Shown: positions 52,797-61,558, counted from the first letter of the stretch. The stretch is 64,000 nucleotides of DNA from Flavobacterium sp. LHD-80 (GCF_030929605.1 NZ_JAVFVS010000005.1:496001-560000); one strand, 5' to 3'. Notes: generated by a model from the sequence alone, not told the origin. Translations and numbers: made by a program.

Positions 52797-54392
52797 ATGA
52801 GTAAAGAAACAAACAAAAAATCTTCGAAAAAGAAAGATTCTAAAATCGTTAAAAAAATCAAACAACACATGTATAGATGGCATCGTGTTATTGGATTAAT
52901 TACTATTATTCCCGTGATTTTTTGGACATTTTCTGGCTTGATGCATCCTTTTATGGCGCATTTTTTCAAACCAGAAATTGCGCATGACAAGATCGAACAG
53001 CAAATTATTGACAAGAGCCAATTGCACTATTCTATTCAGGAAGTTTTGCTGAAAAACGAATTATCTCAGTTTAAAAATTTCCGAATCGTAACTTTCAATA
53101 ATGCCGCTTATTATCAAGTAAAAACAATTCTTGGCGAACTTTGGTATTTTGATGCTTCCACAGCCAAAAAACTAGAAAACGGAGATCAAAAATATGCCGA
53201 ATGGCTTTCGCGTTATTTTTTAGATGACCAAAAAAGTGTCGTAAAAAACAGTGAAATTGTAACCGAATTTACATCGCAATATAAATATGTAAATCGTTAT
53301 TTGCCAGTTTATAAATTAAGTTTTAACCGTCCAGATGCTATGCAGGTTTATGTCGAAACCTCATCTAGCAAACTGGCAACTTATAATCCAACTTCGAGAC
53401 AATTTTTTATCTGGTTTTTTGATACGTTTCACAATTGGTCGTTTATAGATGCGATCAGCAATAACAGTATCCGAATTATTACGATGATTTTCTTATTATC
53501 AATTATTGGATTTTCTGCCTTGAGCGGTATTTTAATTTATGGTCTGCTTTGGAAACAATTCAAAAAAACAGATAATTTAGCTCCAAAAAAAGGTTTAAGA
53601 AAATACCACCGCCAAATAGGAATCTGGGTTTCGCTTTTCACCCTTACTTTTGCTTTTAGCGGTGCGTATCATGCGACGACAAAATGGGCGCCGTATACTT
53701 TATCGCAAATGGTTTATGAGCCTACATTTGTAACCAAAGAAATTCCTGGCGCAAATAACAATCTCAATTTAGATTGGAATCGTTTTCAAAACATCAGTTT
53801 AACTACATTGAATGACTCTACTTATTACAGATGTCAATTACTTGAAAAAAAAACAAAAAGATTCAAAAAACCAAAATCAGATTCTAAATGGAATAAAAAA
53901 GAAGATCCAAAATCTGAAGTAGTTTACATTAATGCTGCAACAAATCAAGTTGTTCCAAATATGGATCTGCAATATGCTGAATTTTTGGCTTATTATTTTA
54001 CCGATGGAGCTCCAAAAGCATCTTGCTGTGAAATGATTGATACATCTGAGGAAGATTCTCCTTCTTTAGAAAACATAAAACTATTAGAATCAAAAGAATT
54101 AACCGATTTTGAAAGCAGAGAATATGGCTTTGTCAACAAAAGACTTCCGGTTATAAAACTGGCTTATGATACGCCAGAGAAAACGACTTATTTTATCGAA
54201 ACTTCAACATCAAGATTGGCTGCAGTTGTAAATAATTCAGACAAAATCGAAGGATATTCTTTTGCCATTTTGCACAAATTTTTATTTATGGATTGGGCTG
54301 GAAAAAACATTCGAGATTTAGCGACTGTTTTAGCAGCGCTATCCATTTTAATTGTGAGCATTCTAGGTTTTGTTCTTTTTCTAAAAAAATAG
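52797..54392 (+). CDS. PepSY-domain membrane protein (siderophore-iron reductase type)
   Basis: Starts at ATG 52797 (MSKETNKKSSKKKD); a GTG at 52776 would lie inside the palindrome. About 531 aa with a first TM segment in MYRWHRVIGLITIIPVIFWTFSGLMHPFM, a middle pair (about 225-300, with KYHRQIGIWVSLFTLTFAFSGAYH) and a last TM near the end. The HR..GL and HRxxGxW motifs are typical of PepSY_TM proteins proposed to reduce ferric siderophores in the periplasm. A CCEM motif occurs in the loop (SKASCCEMID-like). It follows the receptor gene. Confidence 0.88.
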   Translation: MSKETNKKSSKKKDSKIVKKIKQHMYRWHRVIGLITIIPVIFWTFSGLMHPFMAHFFKPEIAHDKIEQQIIDKSQLHYSIQEVLLKNELSQFKNFRIVTFNNAAYYQVKTILGELWYFDASTAKKLENGDQKYAEWLSRYFLDDQKSVVKNSEIVTEFTSQYKYVNRYLPVYKLSFNRPDAMQVYVETSSSKLATYNPTSRQFFIWFFDTFHNWSFIDAISNNSIRIITMIFLLSIIGFSALSGILIYGLLWKQFKKTDNLAPKKGLRKYHRQIGIWVSLFTLTFAFSGAYHATTKWAPYTLSQMVYEPTFVTKEIPGANNNLNLDWNRFQNISLTTLNDSTYYRCQLLEKKTKRFKKPKSDSKWNKKEDPKSEVVYINAATNQVVPNMDLQYAEFLAYYFTDGAPKASCCEMIDTSEEDSPSLENIKLLESKELTDFESREYGFVNKRLPVIKLAYDTPEKTTYFIETSTSRLAAVVNNSDKIEGYSFAILHKFLFMDWAGKNIRDLATVLAALSILIVSILGFVLFLKK

Positions 54393-54400
54393 TTCAAAGA

Positions 54401-54462
54401 TGCTAAGGTTCTGAGTTGCTAAGATTCTAAGTTTTTGCCTTTAGAATCTTAGCAACTCAGAA
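54401..54462. repeat. CTTAG octad array forming a perfect 22-bp hairpin
   Basis: Words ctaaggtt, ctgagttg, ctaagatt, ctaag (8-nt period) form the left side. Arms 54409-54430 and 54441-54462 are perfect reverse complements over 22 nt with a 10-nt loop. It lies between the PepSY and DUF2306 genes, just ahead of the -7 element at 54472. Confidence 0.85.
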
Positions 54463-54471
54463 TATTTTTCT

Positions 54472-54479
54472 TACATTTG
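54472..54479 (+). promoter_or_regulatory. -7 element of the DUF2306 gene (TACATTTG)
   Basis: TACATTTG fits the consensus, 18 nt ahead of the TTG start at 54497, supporting that unusual start codon. Confidence 0.5.
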
Positions 54480-54496
54480 ATTTTCAAAATAATCTC

Positions 54497-55144
54497 TTGC
54501 AAATAAAATTGAAAAAGTACTTAAAGCTTTCGTTTCCATTCTTAATGACATTGTGCTTTAGCTATTTTTTTATTTTGATGATTCAAATTACTTGGCAATA
54601 TGTTCCATTAAGAAATGATGTTGCTTTTCTTCAAATAAAACAAACAGAAGTTTCTGAAATCCCTTTTTACATTACTTTCTTTTACATACATGTGTATTCG
54701 GCAATCTTTGTTTTACTTGCCGGATTTACTCAGTTTAATTCGGGTTTATTACAGAACAAGCCTGTTCTTCATAGAAATATTGGAAAATTATATGTGTTTA
54801 CAGTATTGTTTTTAAGTGCGCCGTCTGGTCTATTTATTGGTGTTTTTGCTAATGGCGGTTTTTACTCAAAAATATCTTTCGTCACTTTATCGATCTTATG
54901 GTTTTATTTTACACTGAGAGGTTTTTTAACCATTAAAAACAAAAATATCCCACTTCATAAAGCCTTTATGATGCGAAGTTTCGCCTTAACATTTTCAGCA
55001 ATAACATTGCGTTTTTGGAAGGTTATTCTTGTATATTTGTTTCAGCCTTCGCCAATGGATGTCTATCAAATCATTGCTTGGATTGGCTGGATTCCAAATT
55101 TATTAATCATTGAATACTATCTATTTAATCAATCTAAAAAATGA
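54497..55144 (+). CDS. DUF2306 membrane protein
   Basis: From TTG 54497 this is a 215-aa protein with six hydrophobic helices (first about 12-32). Motifs FYIHVYSAIFVLLAGFTQF and KPVLHRNIGKLYVF (Arg/His pair on the cytosolic side) and HKAFMMRSFALTFSAITLRFWK match DUF2306. These proteins are heme-like integral membrane proteins of unknown role. The next ATG in frame is 16 codons on, inside the first helix, so the TTG start is preferred. It overlaps the YARHG gene by ATGA. Confidence 0.85.
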   Translation: MQIKLKKYLKLSFPFLMTLCFSYFFILMIQITWQYVPLRNDVAFLQIKQTEVSEIPFYITFFYIHVYSAIFVLLAGFTQFNSGLLQNKPVLHRNIGKLYVFTVLFLSAPSGLFIGVFANGGFYSKISFVTLSILWFYFTLRGFLTIKNKNIPLHKAFMMRSFALTFSAITLRFWKVILVYLFQPSPMDVYQIIAWIGWIPNLLIIEYYLFNQSKK

Positions 55145-56052
55145 AAAAACTTTTTTGTTTCCTGTTAGTTGTATTATTATTTTCTTGTAACTCAAAAGAG
55201 AAAGAAAGTCCAAAAAACACTAAACTTTTAGCAGAAAACAAAGAAATAAGAACCTATTTATACGGCTCTTATGTGGGATATTCTATGATTGAAGAACGAG
55301 ACACTACTAGACCTGTTGTAGAAGGTGCAAACACGATTAATATTTTAATTAAGAGAATTACAGAATCAGAAGTAATTGGTCAAAGAATTATAGACGGGAA
55401 AAGCAAACCTATTAAAGGTTTTATGAGAAAAACAGGGAATACCTTTTATTTTACTCTGAAGGAACCTGGAGATGATAAAAATGATGGCGTCTTTACTTTT
55501 GAAATACAAAAAGATTCGGTACTGAAAGGAACTTGGCAAGCAAACGATCCCAAAAAAGAAGTCACAAAAAGAAAATACATACTTAAAAAAAGGGAATTTA
55601 AATACGATCCTCATGCTATGCTTCCCGAAGGAGAAATGTATATTGATTATGTAAATCCTAAAGAACAAGAACAGGCAGAAAATCAGACAGAAAAAATCGA
55701 AAACGATACAATCGATGATTATGAAGGCGAAGATGAATCCAGCAGCGCACTTTATAGAGCCGCGTCAGAAGTCGTTTTTAAACTTAATTCTTCAACAACA
55801 AAACTGAAAGAAAGTCAGTTAAAAAATTTAAAGAAACTGGATTTAGAAATTCTAAGAAACACCATTTTTGCCCGACATGGTTATGCTTTCAAATCGGAAA
55901 CGATTAGACAATTTTTTGATTTTGTTCCTTGGTATGTTCCAATTTCAGAAAATGTTGACAATCAATTAACCGAAACAGAAAAACAAAACGTAGCAATATT
56001 AAAACGTTTTGAGAAATACGCTACGGACAATTATGATACTTTTGGAAGATAG
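55141..56052 (+). CDS. YARHG-domain lipoprotein
   Basis: A 303-aa lipoprotein (LLFSC, Cys16). The C-terminal YARHG domain is LDLEILRNTIFARHGYAFKSETIRQFFDFVPWYVP, with the ARHGY core intact. The middle part is an acidic, low-complexity linker (about 180-205). YARHG domains occur in extracellular proteins of unknown function. Its ATG overlaps the DUF2306 stop (ATGA), so it is translated with that gene. Confidence 0.88.
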   Translation: MKKLFCFLLVVLLFSCNSKEKESPKNTKLLAENKEIRTYLYGSYVGYSMIEERDTTRPVVEGANTINILIKRITESEVIGQRIIDGKSKPIKGFMRKTGNTFYFTLKEPGDDKNDGVFTFEIQKDSVLKGTWQANDPKKEVTKRKYILKKREFKYDPHAMLPEGEMYIDYVNPKEQEQAENQTEKIENDTIDDYEGEDESSSALYRAASEVVFKLNSSTTKLKESQLKNLKKLDLEILRNTIFARHGYAFKSETIRQFFDFVPWYVPISENVDNQLTETEKQNVAILKRFEKYATDNYDTFGR

Positions 56053-56057
56053 TTCTT

Positions 56058-56196
56058 CGTAAGTTTCTAAGATTTTGAGAGGCTAAAGTTCTAAGGTTTT
56101 TATTCCACAGATAGCATTGTAGAGACAAACAGCAGTACGTTTTTCGCATTTTTTAAAATACTTAGCAACTAAGAATCTTAGCGTCTTAGAAACTTA
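56058..56196. repeat. CTAAG/CTTAG octad arrays in both orientations
   Basis: Left block 56058-56098 (gtaagttt, ctaagatt, ttgagagg, ctaaagtt, ctaaggtt) and right block 56160-56196 (cttagcaa, ctaagaat, cttagcgt, cttagaaa) are largely complementary. They bracket a 60-nt stretch without a gene, between convergent YARHG and TrmH-like genes. Confidence 0.7.
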
Positions 56197-56205
56197 AAAA
56201 AAACT

Positions 56206-56868
56206 TTATCTTGGATTTTCTTCGTAATAACGCGCTTCAATTCGTTTAATATCCTTAATCGAATTTTTGGCCCATAAAAGACGTTTCTCTAAAATTTCGT
56301 CTTCAGAAAGTTGCCATTTTACATTGGATCTTCTCAGTCTGTTTGTCAAACTTTGAATGATAATTGCAGCCGAAACAGAAATATTCAAACTCTCAGTAAA
56401 ACCTACCATTGGTATTTTTAGGAAACCATCGGCGTTGTCCATAATTTCTTTTGACAATCCTTCTTTTTCTGTTCCAAAAAATAAAGCGCTTGGTTTTGAA
56501 ATATCAAAATCTTCCAACACCGAATCATTTTCATGTGGTGTTGTTGCAATGATTTGATAACCTTTATTTTTTAAATCAGAAAGACATCCTGAAACCGAAT
56601 CAAATCTATTAATATCTACCCATTTTTGAGCACCCAAAGCAATTTCTTTGTCAATTCTTTTTCCAAAACGTTGTTCGATTACATTTAATTCTTGGATACC
56701 AAAAACTTCACAGCTTCTCATTACCGCACTTGTGTTGTGCATTTGGAAAACATCTTCTACAGCAACTGTAAAATGTTTAGTGCGATTTTCCAAAACGTGC
56801 AGAAATCTTTCTTTACGGTTCTCTGTCAGTATATTTTCAAGAAATGCGAGGTAATCTAAATCAATCAT
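56206..56868 (-). CDS. TrmH/SpoU-family RNA 2'-O-methyltransferase
   Basis: From ATG 56868 (MIDLDYLAFLENILTENRKE) this gives 220 aa. The SPOUT fold motifs are NTSAVMRSCEVFGIQEL (motif 1), ALFFGTEKEGLSKEI (motif 2) and IPMVGFTESLNISVSAAIII (motif 3, knot). By similarity it could be tRNA Gm18 methyltransferase TrmH; the C-terminal extension with RLRRSNVKWQLSEDEILEKRLLWAKNSIKD is typical of that group. A -7 element (TATTTTTG) lies at 56886, also supporting this start over an upstream ATG at 56916. Confidence 0.9.
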   Translation of the reverse strand: MIDLDYLAFLENILTENRKERFLHVLENRTKHFTVAVEDVFQMHNTSAVMRSCEVFGIQELNVIEQRFGKRIDKEIALGAQKWVDINRFDSVSGCLSDLKNKGYQIIATTPHENDSVLEDFDISKPSALFFGTEKEGLSKEIMDNADGFLKIPMVGFTESLNISVSAAIIIQSLTNRLRRSNVKWQLSEDEILEKRLLWAKNSIKDIKRIEARYYEENPR

Positions 56869-56885
56869 TTTATTTCTGTTTCCGG

Positions 56886-56893
56886 CAAAAATA
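56886..56893 (-). promoter_or_regulatory. -7 element of the TrmH-like gene (TATTTTTG on minus strand)
   Basis: The plus-strand caaaaata reads TATTTTTG, 17 nt upstream of the chosen ATG. Confidence 0.55.
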
Positions 56894-57060
56894 ACAATAA
56901 TTGTGATATCGGGCAAAGCGACTTTTTATAGGTGCAACTTCATTTATAGATTTAAACTGGTATGGTTTAGGACTTAATTATATTTAAATCGGCTATTTTT
57001 ACTGATTCGAAAAATCCAACCAATTTTCATTTTACTAACTACAACCAACCACACTTTTTA

Positions 57061-58368
57061 ATGAAATCACATTTTTACAAAATTCTTTTTTTTCTTCTTT
57101 TTAGTTCATTTTCCTGCATCGCACAACAAAACGTAGAAATTCCGGTAGGAAATGGCTGGAGCAGCAATTCTGTCAATACGGTAAAATTTAGAAAAAATGC
57201 CTTAACGACTTTTAAAGACTTTCAATTTATAGCTTATTATGATAATGAAGGTTATGTGATTTTGGGCAAAAGAAAATTAAAATCTACAAATTGGGAACTC
57301 GTAAAAACACCTTATACCGGAAATATCAAAGATGCTCATAATACCATTAGTATTGCTATTGACGGCGAAGGATATTTACATTTAAGCTGGGATCATCATG
57401 ACACCAAACTTCGATATGCAAAAAGCAAATTGCCATTGAGTTTAAATTTAGGAAAAGAAGAATCGATGACTGGCAATTCTGAACAAAAAGTAACCTATCC
57501 TGAATTTCACAATTTACCAAATGGAAATTTATTATTCTTGTACCGTTCTGGCGCTTCGGGAAGAGGCAATATGATTATTAATTCTTATTCGGTTAAAGAT
57601 AAAAAATGGTCACAAATTCAAAGTAATTTAGTAAATGGCGAAGAGCAAAGAAGTGCCTACTGGCAAGCCAAAGTAGATAAAAAAGGCACCATTCACCTTT
57701 CTTGGACATGGAGAGAAAGTTGGGATGTTTCGACCAATCACGATATTTGTTATGCCCGTTCAGAAGATGGCGGTTTGACTTGGGAAAAATCAAATGGAGA
57801 AAAATACAATTTGCCAATAACTATCGCATCGGCAGAAATTGCTTGGAAAATCCCAGAAAAATCAAGCTTGATTAATCAGACTTCGATGACTGCTGACGAA
57901 AACGGAAATCCTTATATTGCCAATTATTGGAACGAAAATAATATTCCGCAATTTCAAATTGTATATTTGGAAAATGGCGTTTGGAAAAAAACAAATACAG
58001 CATTCAGAAAAACTTCTTTTTCCTTAGGCGGCGGAGGCACCAAAAAAATTCCGATTTCTAGACCCGATTTAGTAATTAAAGAAAACGGAAAAAACCGAAA
58101 TTTATATCTTCTTTTTAGAGACAGCGAAAGAGACAATAAAGTTTCAATGGCGTACACCAATTTGAGCAATAATATAGCATGGAAAGTTACCGACTTAACT
58201 ACAGCTTCTATTGGTGAATGGGAACCAAATTATGATATTTCGCTTTGGGAAAAACAAAAAAAACTTCATATCTTTCTTCAAAATGTGAATCAGGTTGACG
58301 GCGAAGGTCTGGCAAAATCAGAACCAACAATGGTAAGGGTTTTAGAAGTGAATCAGTTGCCTGAATAA
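57061..58368 (+). CDS. BNR_4-repeat secreted protein (polysaccharide-lyase-like propeller)
   Basis: A 435-aa protein with signal peptide (FFLLFSSFSCIAQ). The mature part is a beta-propeller with BNR-type segments: GWSSNSVNTVKFRKNALTTF, DAHNTISIAIDGEGYLHLSWDHHDTKLRYA, TYPEFHNLPNGNLLFLYRSGASGRGN, DICYARSEDGGLTWE and NYDISLWEKQKKLHIFLQ. These match the BNR_4 family, some members of which are carbohydrate-active (lyases). No sugar utilisation genes lie beside it; a sirtuin gene follows after 15 nt. Specificity is open. Confidence 0.82.
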   Translation: MKSHFYKILFFLLFSSFSCIAQQNVEIPVGNGWSSNSVNTVKFRKNALTTFKDFQFIAYYDNEGYVILGKRKLKSTNWELVKTPYTGNIKDAHNTISIAIDGEGYLHLSWDHHDTKLRYAKSKLPLSLNLGKEESMTGNSEQKVTYPEFHNLPNGNLLFLYRSGASGRGNMIINSYSVKDKKWSQIQSNLVNGEEQRSAYWQAKVDKKGTIHLSWTWRESWDVSTNHDICYARSEDGGLTWEKSNGEKYNLPITIASAEIAWKIPEKSSLINQTSMTADENGNPYIANYWNENNIPQFQIVYLENGVWKKTNTAFRKTSFSLGGGGTKKIPISRPDLVIKENGKNRNLYLLFRDSERDNKVSMAYTNLSNNIAWKVTDLTTASIGEWEPNYDISLWEKQKKLHIFLQNVNQVDGEGLAKSEPTMVRVLEVNQLPE

Positions 58369-58383
58369 GATAATATTAGAAAA

Positions 58384-59073
58384 ATGAAAAAGAAACTTGT
58401 CGTTTTAACCGGCGCCGGAATTAGTGCTGAAAGCGGTATCAAAACCTTTCGAGACAGCGATGGTTTATGGGAAGGACACGATGTTATGGAAGTTGCAACT
58501 CCTGAAGGCTGGCATAAAAATCAGGAATTGGTTTTGGATTTTTACAACAAAAGACGTCAGCAACTAAAAGAAGTAAAACCAAATTTAGGCCATATTATTT
58601 TAGCCGAATTAGAAAAAGATTTCGACGTTCATATCATTACACAAAATGTTGATGATTTGCATGAACGCGCCGGAAGTACAAATGTTTTGCATTTGCATGG
58701 TGAATTATTAAAAGTAAGAAGCATTAGAGATAAAAACCTCATTTTAGATTGGACTGAAGATTTATATACAGGCGATTTTGATGCAAACGGACACCAATTG
58801 CGCCCGCATATTGTTTGGTTTGGTGAAGAAGTTCCGGCTCTTGAAGAAGCAATTGACATTACAGAAACGGCCGATTATTTTGCTGTAATTGGAACTTCAC
58901 TGCAAGTTTATCCTGCAGCAGGCCTTATTGCTTATGCGCCAAGTACAACTCCCGTTTTTTATATTGATCCAAAACCAATTGCGATTCCGAATATCCGAAA
59001 TAAAGTAGAAACGATTGCCAAATTTGCATCAGAAGGTGTTGCTGATTTAAGAGAAAAATTAAAATCGATTTAA
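58384..59073 (+). CDS. Sirtuin (Sir2-family) NAD-dependent deacylase without zinc cysteines
   Basis: A 229-aa sirtuin. NAD site VLTGAGISAESGIKTFRDSDGLW (8-29), TQNVDDLHERAG (86-97), catalytic His105 in LHLHGEL, and GTSLQVYPAA. The region 112-139 where sirtuins have two CxxC zinc pairs has no cysteine at all. Y54-N-K-R57 in FYNKRRQQ matches the Tyr/Arg pair of SIRT5/CobB that recognises succinyl/malonyl lysine. It is closely packed after the BNR_4 gene. Confidence 0.9.
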   Translation: MKKKLVVLTGAGISAESGIKTFRDSDGLWEGHDVMEVATPEGWHKNQELVLDFYNKRRQQLKEVKPNLGHIILAELEKDFDVHIITQNVDDLHERAGSTNVLHLHGELLKVRSIRDKNLILDWTEDLYTGDFDANGHQLRPHIVWFGEEVPALEEAIDITETADYFAVIGTSLQVYPAAGLIAYAPSTTPVFYIDPKPIAIPNIRNKVETIAKFASEGVADLREKLKSI

Positions 59074-59124
59074 AAGCATAATTATTAAACACTAATTTAC
59101 TTTGTCTGTTCGCTATCGCTCGAG

Positions 59125-59191
59125 TCACGAATTAACACGAATGTTTGTCTTGTCTATAAATTGAGCAGAGAAAATTAGTGCTAATTCGTGA
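59125..59191. repeat. CACGAATT array with inverted arm, second copy
   Basis: The arm 59125-59142 (tcacgaattaacacgaat) and the arm 59174-59191 are near reverse complements (16 of 18). Uses the same vocabulary as 274-342. It sits in the 230-nt gap between the sirtuin gene and purB; nothing else is seen there except the purB promoter. Confidence 0.65.
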
Positions 59192-59272
59192 AATTTGTGT
59201 TTTGCCTTCTTTTTTCTCTTTTAAAATGCCTTCAATTGACTTTCTGATTACTTTAAATCCGCAAATTCTGTT

Positions 59273-59280
59273 TATATTTG
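59273..59280 (+). promoter_or_regulatory. -7 element of purB (TATATTTG)
   Basis: TATATTTG fits the consensus, 24 nt before the ATG at 59305, which supports that ATG over an upstream in-frame TTG at 59278. Confidence 0.6.
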
Positions 59281-59304
59281 CACCTTTCGAAAAACAACAT
59301 AACA

Positions 59305-60651
59305 ATGACTACTCTAAACGAATTGAATGCTATATCACCAATTGATGGAAGATATAGAAATAAAACTCAAAATTTAGCACCTTTTTTCTCTGAAGAAGCT
59401 TTAATAAAATACCGTGTTTTGGTTGAAGTGGAATACTTCATTGCTTTATGCGAAATTCCGTTGCCACAGCTTTCTAGTGTAAATTCAGATTTATTTGACA
59501 GCTTAAGAAATATCTACAAAAATTTCTCAACTGAAGATGCACTTTGGATTAAAGAAACAGAAAAAGTGACCAACCACGACGTAAAAGCAGTTGAATACTT
59601 CATTAAAGATGCTTTTGAAAAATTAGGTTTATCACAATACAAAGAGTTCATTCACTTCGGATTAACATCTCAAGATATTAATAATACTGCTATTCCGCTT
59701 TCTACAAAAGAAGCTTTTGAGCAGGTTTATATGCCATCCTTAATTTCTTTGATTTCTAAATTGAAAGAATTAAGTGTTGAATGGAAAGATATCCCGATGT
59801 TGGCGCGTACGCACGGACAGCCGGCCTCTCCTACTCGTTTAGGAAAAGAGATTTTGGTTTTTGTTGAGCGTTTAGAAGAGCAAATGCGTTTGTTATTCAA
59901 CGTTCCTTTTGCAGCTAAATTTGGTGGTGCAACTGGAAATTTCAACGCTCATCATGTAGCTTATCCACAAATTGACTGGAAACAATTCGGAACTAAATTT
60001 GTTGAAACTGATTTAGGTTTACAACATTCTTTTCCAACAACACAAATTGAACATTACGACCATTTTGCTGCCTTTTTTGACGGCTTAAAAAGAATCAACA
60101 ATATCATTATCGATTTAGACCGTGATATCTGGACGTATGTTTCAATGGATTATTTCAAACAAAAAATCAAAGCTGGAGAAATTGGTTCATCGGCAATGCC
60201 ACATAAAGTAAACCCTATCGATTTTGAAAATTCTGAAGGAAACTTAGGAATTGCAAATGCTATTTTCGAGCATTTAGCAGCGAAATTGCCAATTTCAAGA
60301 TTACAGCGTGATTTAACAGACAGTACTGTTTTAAGAAATGTTGGTGTTCCTGTTGGACACACAATTATTGCTTTTGAAGCAACTTTAAAAGGTTTGAACA
60401 AATTGCTTTTGAACGAAAGTAAATTTGCTGAAGATTTAGAGAAAAACTGGGCTGTTGTTGCTGAGGCTATTCAGACTATTTTACGTCGTGAGGCGTATCC
60501 AAATCCGTATGAGGCTTTGAAAGGTTTGACAAGAACAAATGAAGCAATTGACAAAAACGCAATTCATAATTTTATTGCGACTTTAGAGGTTTCTGATGCC
60601 GTTAGAGCTGAATTAATGCAAATAACTCCTAGCAATTACACAGGTATTTAA
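59305..60651 (+). CDS. purB: Adenylosuccinate lyase
   Basis: A 448-aa enzyme from ATG 59305 (MTTLNELNAISPIDGRYRNKTQ). It splits adenylosuccinate and SAICAR in purine synthesis. Diagnostic segments: DGRYRNKTQ, TNHDVKAVEYF, FGLTSQDINNTA, ARTHGQPASPTRLG (catalytic His), HYDHFAAFFDGLKR, and the signature GSSAMPHKVNPIDFENSEGNLG with the mobile-loop serine. It has its own -7 element. A secreted-protein gene follows after 6 nt. Confidence 0.97.
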   Translation: MTTLNELNAISPIDGRYRNKTQNLAPFFSEEALIKYRVLVEVEYFIALCEIPLPQLSSVNSDLFDSLRNIYKNFSTEDALWIKETEKVTNHDVKAVEYFIKDAFEKLGLSQYKEFIHFGLTSQDINNTAIPLSTKEAFEQVYMPSLISLISKLKELSVEWKDIPMLARTHGQPASPTRLGKEILVFVERLEEQMRLLFNVPFAAKFGGATGNFNAHHVAYPQIDWKQFGTKFVETDLGLQHSFPTTQIEHYDHFAAFFDGLKRINNIIIDLDRDIWTYVSMDYFKQKIKAGEIGSSAMPHKVNPIDFENSEGNLGIANAIFEHLAAKLPISRLQRDLTDSTVLRNVGVPVGHTIIAFEATLKGLNKLLLNESKFAEDLEKNWAVVAEAIQTILRREAYPNPYEALKGLTRTNEAIDKNAIHNFIATLEVSDAVRAELMQITPSNYTGI

Positions 60652-60657
60652 TCTTTT

Positions 60658-61272
60658 ATGAAAATAAGATTTATTGTAATTTTATTGTTTGCACTGCATG
60701 TGTCAGCCTTTTACGGACAAAAGAAAACTGTAGACGATATTGAAATTGAAATTCTTAAAGTAAAAGAACCTTCCAGTTTTTCAAACGAACTGTTGAGAGG
60801 CATCAAATTCGATCAAGAAAAGTTTAAGTACGTAATGGTGAAATGCAAAGTCAACTCATTGAAAGAGAATCGTACTCAAATAAGTGCTTTTTCATTAGTA
60901 GACACAGTTAACAAAATTAGATATCGTTTAGGTGATTATTTAGGCTATGGAGCTATTATTGGTAATCCTGAAAGAAATTATTTCAGGAAAACAAAATCCA
61001 ATAACAAAACATCTAATTACAATACGCCCCAATTTCGTGCAAATGAAATTGATTTATTTGACAAGTATAAATTTGAAGGATACACTCCTTTTGAGATTCC
61101 AGTAGAATTTGGAACAAAAAAGAATCCGGACCAAAGTATCATTTATTTTGGACAAACGGCATATAAAAATTTTAAAGCTGAATTGTTTTTCATTATTCCT
61201 TTAGAACTAAAAAACGATAGTTTTATTCTTTATTATAAAGATTCAAAAATAGGAACTGCAAAACTAAAATAA
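60658..61272 (+). CDS. Secreted hypothetical protein
   Basis: A 204-aa protein with signal peptide (FIVILLFALHVSAFYGQ). The mature part is strand-rich: DDIEIEILKVKEPSSFSNELL, YVMVKCKVNSLKENRTQISAFSLVDT, and a later segment FEIPVEFGTKKNPDQSIIYFG. It reads like a single beta-sandwich domain. I recognise no family. It follows purB by 6 nt and could share its transcript, though no functional link is seen. A terminator follows. Confidence 0.55.
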   Translation: MKIRFIVILLFALHVSAFYGQKKTVDDIEIEILKVKEPSSFSNELLRGIKFDQEKFKYVMVKCKVNSLKENRTQISAFSLVDTVNKIRYRLGDYLGYGAIIGNPERNYFRKTKSNNKTSNYNTPQFRANEIDLFDKYKFEGYTPFEIPVEFGTKKNPDQSIIYFGQTAYKNFKAELFFIIPLELKNDSFILYYKDSKIGTAKLK

Positions 61273-61338
61273 CTTGAAAGGCATATTTAAAACCTAGTAA
61301 CTCCTAAGGAATTTAAAGAAAACCTAAAATATTTTCCC

Positions 61339-61372
61339 AAAAAAAGCTATCTTTATCGAGATAGCTTTTTTT
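61339..61372 (+). terminator. Intrinsic terminator
   Basis: Stem aaaaaaagctatct / agatagcttttttt with a 6-nt loop and a T-tract, after the secreted-protein gene. Confidence 0.88.
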
Positions 61373-61391
61373 ATTGAATCTGATTGGAAAA

Positions 61392-61538
61392 CTAGCCCAG
61401 ACTGAAATGAAAAGCCTTTTGCTCGAAAAACTATATTTTTTTGCTGTTACAGAGCGACCAACGGAAGCTCCTGTAACGGCGTTAAAAATATGTTTTTTGA
61501 GCAAAAGCTTGAAATGTAAGGCTGGAAATAGCTCCTGA
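61392..61538 (+). ncRNA. Flavo-1-like structured element, copy 3, with a nested long hairpin
   Basis: Starts ctagcccagactgaaatgaa and ends aaggctggaaatagctcctg, matching the outer parts of copy 1. Where the others have a short hairpin this copy has a long one: gccttttgctcgaaaaa pairs with its near-complement ttttttgagcaaaagc at about 61500, and inside it gctgttacag pairs with ctgtaacggc (61444-61480). It lies 20 nt before the antiporter start, in its leader. Confidence 0.45.
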
Positions 61539-61558
61539 AACTAAAATACCACTTCTAT

